This document shows, piece after piece, positions 14,784-17,937 of a stretch of DNA of 17,937 nt. A model generated the notes under the pieces. That model saw nothing but the letters and a program-made list of their open reading frames with translations, did no database searches and had not been told where the DNA came from. Where the stretch lies: the NCBI GenBank assembly GCA_044508495.1, contig JBIQHP010000042.1:1-17937 (forward strand), written 5' to 3'. The first letter of the stretch is position 1. Every line of letters starts with the position of its first letter. Source of the stretch: Terrimesophilobacter sp044508495 (GTDB lineage Bacteria > Actinomycetota > Actinomycetes > Actinomycetales > Microbacteriaceae). The translations under genes and the position numbers were made by a program.

Positions 14784-16394
14784 CTACTCCTCGTCGGCCG
14801 TCACGAGCAGGTTGCCCTCGGCGACCGAGTTCTCGATGACCGTGTCGCGGTCGATCGTCGTCGCGAGCGGCACCTCCTTGACGAAGCACAGCAGCACGAA
14901 GGCGGCGAGCGCGAGCGGCACCATCCAGAGGAAGAGCGGGGTGAGCGCGTCGTTATAGGCCTGGTCGATGACCGTGCGGATGGCATCCGGCAGGTGCTTG
15001 ACGGCCTCCGGGGTGAGCGAGTGGGCGCTCCCGGCGACGTTGCCCGTCATGGGCAGCCGCTCGCCGAGCAGGTCGAACAGGCGCGTCGCGAACAGGCTCC
15101 CGACGAAGGCGCTCCCGAGGGTCGCCCCGATCTGGCGGAAGTAGTTGTTCGACGCCGTCGCCGTGCCGACCATGCGCACGTGGAAGGTGTTCTGCACGAT
15201 GAGCACGAGGATCTGCATGCTCGTGCCGAGTCCGATGCCCATGACCGCGAGGTAGCTGCAGAACACCCACAACGGGGTCTGAGGCGTCATGGTGCTGAGC
15301 AGGGCGAGGCCCGCGGCCACGAAGAGGGCGCCGACCATGGGCATCCACTTGTACCGGCCGTAGCGGCTCACAAGCCAGCCGGTCACGACCGAGGTCACGA
15401 GCAGCGCTCCCATCATCGGGATCATGAGGAGGCCCGCGATCGTCGCGTCCTCGCCGAAGGTCATCTGCAGGTAGGTGGGAAGGTAGCCGATGGCGCCGAA
15501 CATCGCGACGCCGGTGAGGAGGCCGGCGATCGTGGTGAGGGTGAAGTTGCGCTCGCGGAACAGGCTCATCGGGATGATGGGCTCCGGGGTGCGCAGCTCG
15601 ACGAGCACGAAGGCCGCTCCGGTGACGAGGGTCCCTGCGACGAGCAGGAGGATCTGCAGCGAATCCCAGTCGTAGGTGCTCCCGCCCCAGCTCGCGATGA
15701 GCACGAGGCAGGTCGTGGCGGCGGCGAGCAGGGCCATGCCGGCGACATCGATCCTCGGGCGCACGGTCGTGTCGTGCTTCGGCAGGTGCAGGAACGCGAC
15801 CGAGGCGGCGAGGGCGAGGATGCCGAGGGGGATGTTGATCCAGAAGGTCCAGCGCCAGCCGATCCCCTCGGTGAACCAGCCGCCGAGGAGCGGCCCGGCG
15901 ACCGAGGAGACCGCGAAGACCGCGCCCATGACGCCCATGTACTTGCCGCGCTCGCGGGCCGGGACGACATCCGCGATGATCGCCTGCGAGAGGATCATGA
16001 GCCCGCCGCCGCCGATGCCCTGCACGACGCGCGCGACGATGAGCAGGTTCATGTCGCCGGCGAGGCCGCCGAGCACCGAGCCGGCCATGAACGCCACGAT
16101 CGCGAAGAGCAGGAGGCCCTTGCGGCCGATGAGATCGCCGACCTTGCCGTAGATCGGCATCATGATCGTCGAGGCGAGGATGTAGGCGGTCATGACCCAG
16201 AGCATGAGGTCGACGCCATTGAGCTCGCCGACCATCGTGGGCATGGCGGCGCTCAGCACGGTCTGGCTGAGCGAGGCGAGCAGCATCGCGAGCATGAGCC
16301 CGACGAAGAGCAGGATGAGACCGCGGGTGGATTCGTGGGAGCGCGCGCGTTCGGGGCGTGCCCGGTCGGTTCTGGGCACAGCAGGAGAAGTCAT
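14784..16394 (-). CDS. DHA2-family (EmrB/QacA type) multidrug exporter
   Basis: This 536-residue proton-driven exporter has 14 predicted membrane helices. MFS motif A is clear (GKVGDLIGRKG, 83-93). The antiporter motif C region reads GAVFAVSSVAGPLLGGWF (157-174), followed by the DHA2-typical GWRWTFWINIPLG (179-191). The N-terminal 25 residues are basic and cytoplasmic, and the last 25 acidic (NSVAEGNLLVTADEE). Relatives expel dyes, antiseptics or antibiotics; the specific substrate cannot be told. ATG 16394 lies six bases from a perfect palindrome (16400-16424) overlapping a likely -10, so expression should be under a repressor. No regulator gene adjoins it within the window, which is unusual for this family. 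Confidence 0.92.
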   Translation of the reverse strand: MTSPAVPRTDRARPERARSHESTRGLILLFVGLMLAMLLASLSQTVLSAAMPTMVGELNGVDLMLWVMTAYILASTIMMPIYGKVGDLIGRKGLLLFAIVAFMAGSVLGGLAGDMNLLIVARVVQGIGGGGLMILSQAIIADVVPARERGKYMGVMGAVFAVSSVAGPLLGGWFTEGIGWRWTFWINIPLGILALAASVAFLHLPKHDTTVRPRIDVAGMALLAAATTCLVLIASWGGSTYDWDSLQILLLVAGTLVTGAAFVLVELRTPEPIIPMSLFRERNFTLTTIAGLLTGVAMFGAIGYLPTYLQMTFGEDATIAGLLMIPMMGALLVTSVVTGWLVSRYGRYKWMPMVGALFVAAGLALLSTMTPQTPLWVFCSYLAVMGIGLGTSMQILVLIVQNTFHVRMVGTATASNNYFRQIGATLGSAFVGSLFATRLFDLLGERLPMTGNVAGSAHSLTPEAVKHLPDAIRTVIDQAYNDALTPLFLWMVPLALAAFVLLCFVKEVPLATTIDRDTVIENSVAEGNLLVTADEE

Positions 16395-16399
16395 TGCCT

Positions 16400-16424
16400 C
16401 ATTTTTGCACAGTATGCAAAAATG
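16400..16424. promoter_or_regulatory. Perfect 10+5+10 palindrome, probable repressor operator of the exporter
   Basis: CATTTTTGCA (16400-16409), spacer CAGTA, TGCAAAAATG (16415-16424). The arms are perfect inverted repeats and AT-rich against a background of about 70% GC. On the minus strand CATACT (complement of 16411-16416), which spans the spacer and the edge of an arm, is the best -10, so a bound repressor would block the polymerase. Size and symmetry suit a dimeric TetR- or MarR-type regulator. Confidence 0.8.
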
Positions 16425-16445
16425 TGGAAATCACCGGCGAGCGGG

Positions 16446-16937
16446 TCAGCCCGCGGCGTTCTCCAGGCTGCCGATCGTCTGCCCCGCATCGTCGTAGACG
16501 TAGCAGAGGATCTCGCGATCCCCGGCGTCCCAGCTCTCCGCCGTCGGGAAGAAGGCCGAGTAGTTGAGCGTCCCGGCATAGTCGGATGCCGCCCCGATGA
16601 AACTGAGGAAGCGCGAGCCGCAGGCATCCTCGGCCTGGTCGACGGTGGCGTCGTCGCCCGGGAACGCGGCATCCGACATGAGCACGCTCGCGTAGGCCTC
16701 GTTGTCGTGCGCCGCGGAGCACTCGACGAAGCTGATCTCGCTCACGGTGTCGTCGTCGGCGAAGTCCGGCTCGGCGAAGCAGTCGCCGACCTTGATCGAG
16801 AAGGGGTCGGTGTTGTTGAAGGGGTCGCTGCCGGTCGCCTCCTTGATGATGCCGCCGATGGCGCTGCATCCGGCGAGCATGACGGCGACGACGAGAACGG
16901 CGCCGACACTCGTGAGCCTTGCGATGGTGGTACGCAT
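16446..16937 (-). CDS. Septum_form-type lipoprotein
   Basis: This 163-residue lipoprotein has a signal peptide ending in the lipobox LAGC (C24 is the lipidated residue). The rest matches the actinobacterial Septum_form domain: KVGDCF (49-54), VECSAAHDNEAYA (71-83), an AEDAC helix (102-106), and PTAESWDAGDREILCYV (131-147). Cysteines C53, C73, C106 and C145 occur at the family positions and probably form two disulfides. Despite the domain name, the function of stand-alone members is poorly known. GAGGGAGG directly upstream (complement of about 16941-16948) is the Shine-Dalgarno for ATG 16937. It lies 57 bases after hisN on the same strand, with a TACACT -10-like hexamer (complement of 16979-16984) between them. 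Confidence 0.85.
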   Translation of the reverse strand: MRTTIARLTSVGAVLVVAVMLAGCSAIGGIIKEATGSDPFNNTDPFSIKVGDCFAEPDFADDDTVSEISFVECSAAHDNEAYASVLMSDAAFPGDDATVDQAEDACGSRFLSFIGAASDYAGTLNYSAFFPTAESWDAGDREILCYVYDDAGQTIGSLENAAG

Positions 16938-16994
16938 CTGCCTCCCTCGGATGACGTGCGCTGTGCACGGCTGGCAGCAGTGTACTGCCCGGGG

Positions 16995-17783
16995 TCAGGG
17001 CGTGAGAACCCCCCGCACGGCGTCGTGCAGGAGCCCGTTGGTCGCGAGCGCCGAGCCGTGCCACGGCCCGGGCTCCCCGTCCATCGCGGTGAGCGTTCCG
17101 CCGGCCTCGGCGACGATGGGGAACAGGGCGGCCATGTCGTAGGGCTGCAGACCGTACTCGCCCGCGACATCCACGACGCCCTCGGCGACCATCATGTAGG
17201 GCCAGGCATCGCTGTAGTCGCGGGTGCGCCAGACCCGCCGGGCAAGGTCGAGGTAGTTCTCGAGCCTGCCCTCCTGCTCGAAGCGGTCGAGCCCGCTCAG
17301 CGCGATCGACGCGTGCTCGAGGTCGGCGACCCCGGAGACCCGGATGCCGCGCTCGCTCCCGTCGAGGTCGCGCGTGCGGGCGCCGAGCCCGTCGGCGCCC
17401 CACCAGCGTCGCCCGAGGGCGGGGGCGCTCACGACGCCGAGCACGGGCACCTCCTCGATCGCGAGTGCGATGAGCGTCGACCACACGGGCACCCCGCGCA
17501 CGAAGTTGGCCGTCCCGTCGATGGGGTCCACGATCCACTGCCGGGCGGAGTCGCCGATGGTTCCGTACTCCTCGCCGTAGATCGCATCGCCGGGCCGGTT
17601 CCGCCCGATCGACTCGCGGATGCTCGCCTCGACGGCGCGGTCGGCATCCGTCACCTGGGTCATGTCGGGCTTCATCGACACCTCGAGGTCGGCCGCGCGG
17701 AAGCGGTCGTACGAGATCGCGTCGGCCAGGTCGGCGAGCGAGAGCGCGAAGTCGAGATCGGAGGCGAGGGTCGGAGTCGTCAC
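16995..17783 (-). CDS. hisN: Inositol-monophosphatase-family histidinol-phosphatase
   Basis: This 262-residue metal-dependent phosphatase of the IMPase superfamily shows the first metal-site GEEYG (70-74, E71), WIVDPIDGTANFVRG (83-97, D86 and D89), and a late PYDMAAL (215-221, D216) in place of the usual WDxAA. The IDGTANFVRGVPVW variant and length match the HisN enzymes that remove phosphate from L-histidinol phosphate in the histidine pathway of Corynebacterium, Mycobacterium and Streptomyces. Other IMPase substrates cannot be excluded. GTG 17783 is preferred because TAGCCT (minus strand) ends six bases upstream. It stands apart from any his operon in this window. Confidence 0.87.
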   Translation of the reverse strand: MTTPTLASDLDFALSLADLADAISYDRFRAADLEVSMKPDMTQVTDADRAVEASIRESIGRNRPGDAIYGEEYGTIGDSARQWIVDPIDGTANFVRGVPVWSTLIALAIEEVPVLGVVSAPALGRRWWGADGLGARTRDLDGSERGIRVSGVADLEHASIALSGLDRFEQEGRLENYLDLARRVWRTRDYSDAWPYMMVAEGVVDVAGEYGLQPYDMAALFPIVAEAGGTLTAMDGEPGPWHGSALATNGLLHDAVRGVLTP

Positions 17784-17789
17784 CCGTCA

Positions 17790-17795
17790 AGGCTA
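17790..17795 (-). promoter_or_regulatory. -10-like TAGCCT before hisN
   Basis: On the minus strand TAGCCT ends six bases before GTG 17783, with CTGGCA (complement of 17813-17818) as a possible -35 at 17 bases, sharing four of six positions with TTGACA. There is no Shine-Dalgarno, so a leaderless mRNA is likely. Confidence 0.45.
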
Positions 17796-17864
17796 GCCCC
17801 GGCTCCGAGCCCTGCCAGGCCGCCCGGCTTCCGCCACCCCGCAAAAGGGGGGTAGACCGAGGGG

Positions 17865-17894
17865 TTGTGAAGCTTGCTCGGGTGGGTGTACGTT
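17865..17894 (+). promoter_or_regulatory. Possible promoter of a plus-strand gene beyond the window
   Basis: TTGTGA (17865-17870) and TACGTT (17889-17894) are spaced by 18 bases and point out of the window. No start codon with a sustained frame is visible in the remaining 43 bases. The call rests on hexamer similarity only. Confidence 0.3.
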
Positions 17895-17937
17895 TCGAGC
17901 GCCGACTCGGTGTCAGAGGGTTCGCGAACGGGCATTC

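Noticed and set aside
14265..17855. 1196-codon plus-strand open frame
   Set aside because: It is antisense to the dehydrogenase, exporter, lipoprotein and hisN genes, each of which has clear motifs. The translation is low-complexity Arg/Glu/His/Asp-rich, typical of high-GC antisense frames.

Overview
The window (17.9 kb, roughly 70% GC, dense genes, GGATG/CATCC-rich coding sequence) looks like a chromosomal segment of a high-GC actinobacterium, most likely Microbacteriaceae. Supporting signs are the prfB-ftsE-ftsX-smpB order, an ssrA tmRNA whose tag ends in KRTDFALAA, a DtxR/IdeR-type iron box, and -10-like TANNNT hexamers placed 5-9 bases before many start codons, as expected for leaderless transcripts. 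The assignment rests on reading these features, not on a database search.

Layout. Positions 1-188 hold the 3' end of an unidentified, possibly TadE-like, plus-strand gene. Positions 201-2092 hold a minus-strand pair, an MFS exporter followed by a LysE/RhtB-type exporter. Positions 2137-5479 hold a plus-strand core block: release factor 2 (prfB), the divisome pair FtsE/FtsX, and the trans-translation protein SmpB. A large inverted repeat of a GGTTGAGTAG...GTATCGAAACC element closes this block. A minus-strand SIMPL-domain protein and an aldehyde dehydrogenase follow (5582-7683).

Positions about 7740-8810 are compositionally distinct (hand counts 52-60% GC). They hold two overlapping small genes for exported proteins of unknown function, the second very rich in tyrosine. 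Directly after comes ssrA (8919-9294), the RNA partner of SmpB. A siderophore-interacting flavoprotein under a near-perfect iron box follows (9414-10286).

The rest is on the minus strand: a 796-residue wall-anchored Ig-like repeat protein, an RraA-family aldolase-like protein, a zinc alcohol dehydrogenase, a 14-TM DHA2 drug exporter preceded by a perfect 10+5+10 operator-like palindrome, a Septum_form-type lipoprotein, and an inositol-monophosphatase-family histidinol phosphatase (HisN). The window ends in what may be the promoter of a plus-strand gene beyond the edge.

How the genes work together. prfB, smpB and ssrA all serve translation termination and ribosome rescue. ftsE/ftsX link the cell division ring to wall hydrolysis. 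The remaining genes look like independently transcribed units (transport, iron, surface, small-molecule oxidation). The best candidate for something undescribed is the two-gene exported-protein cassette next to ssrA. The unpartnered operator before the exporter and the surface protein with its repeated promoter-region motif come next.
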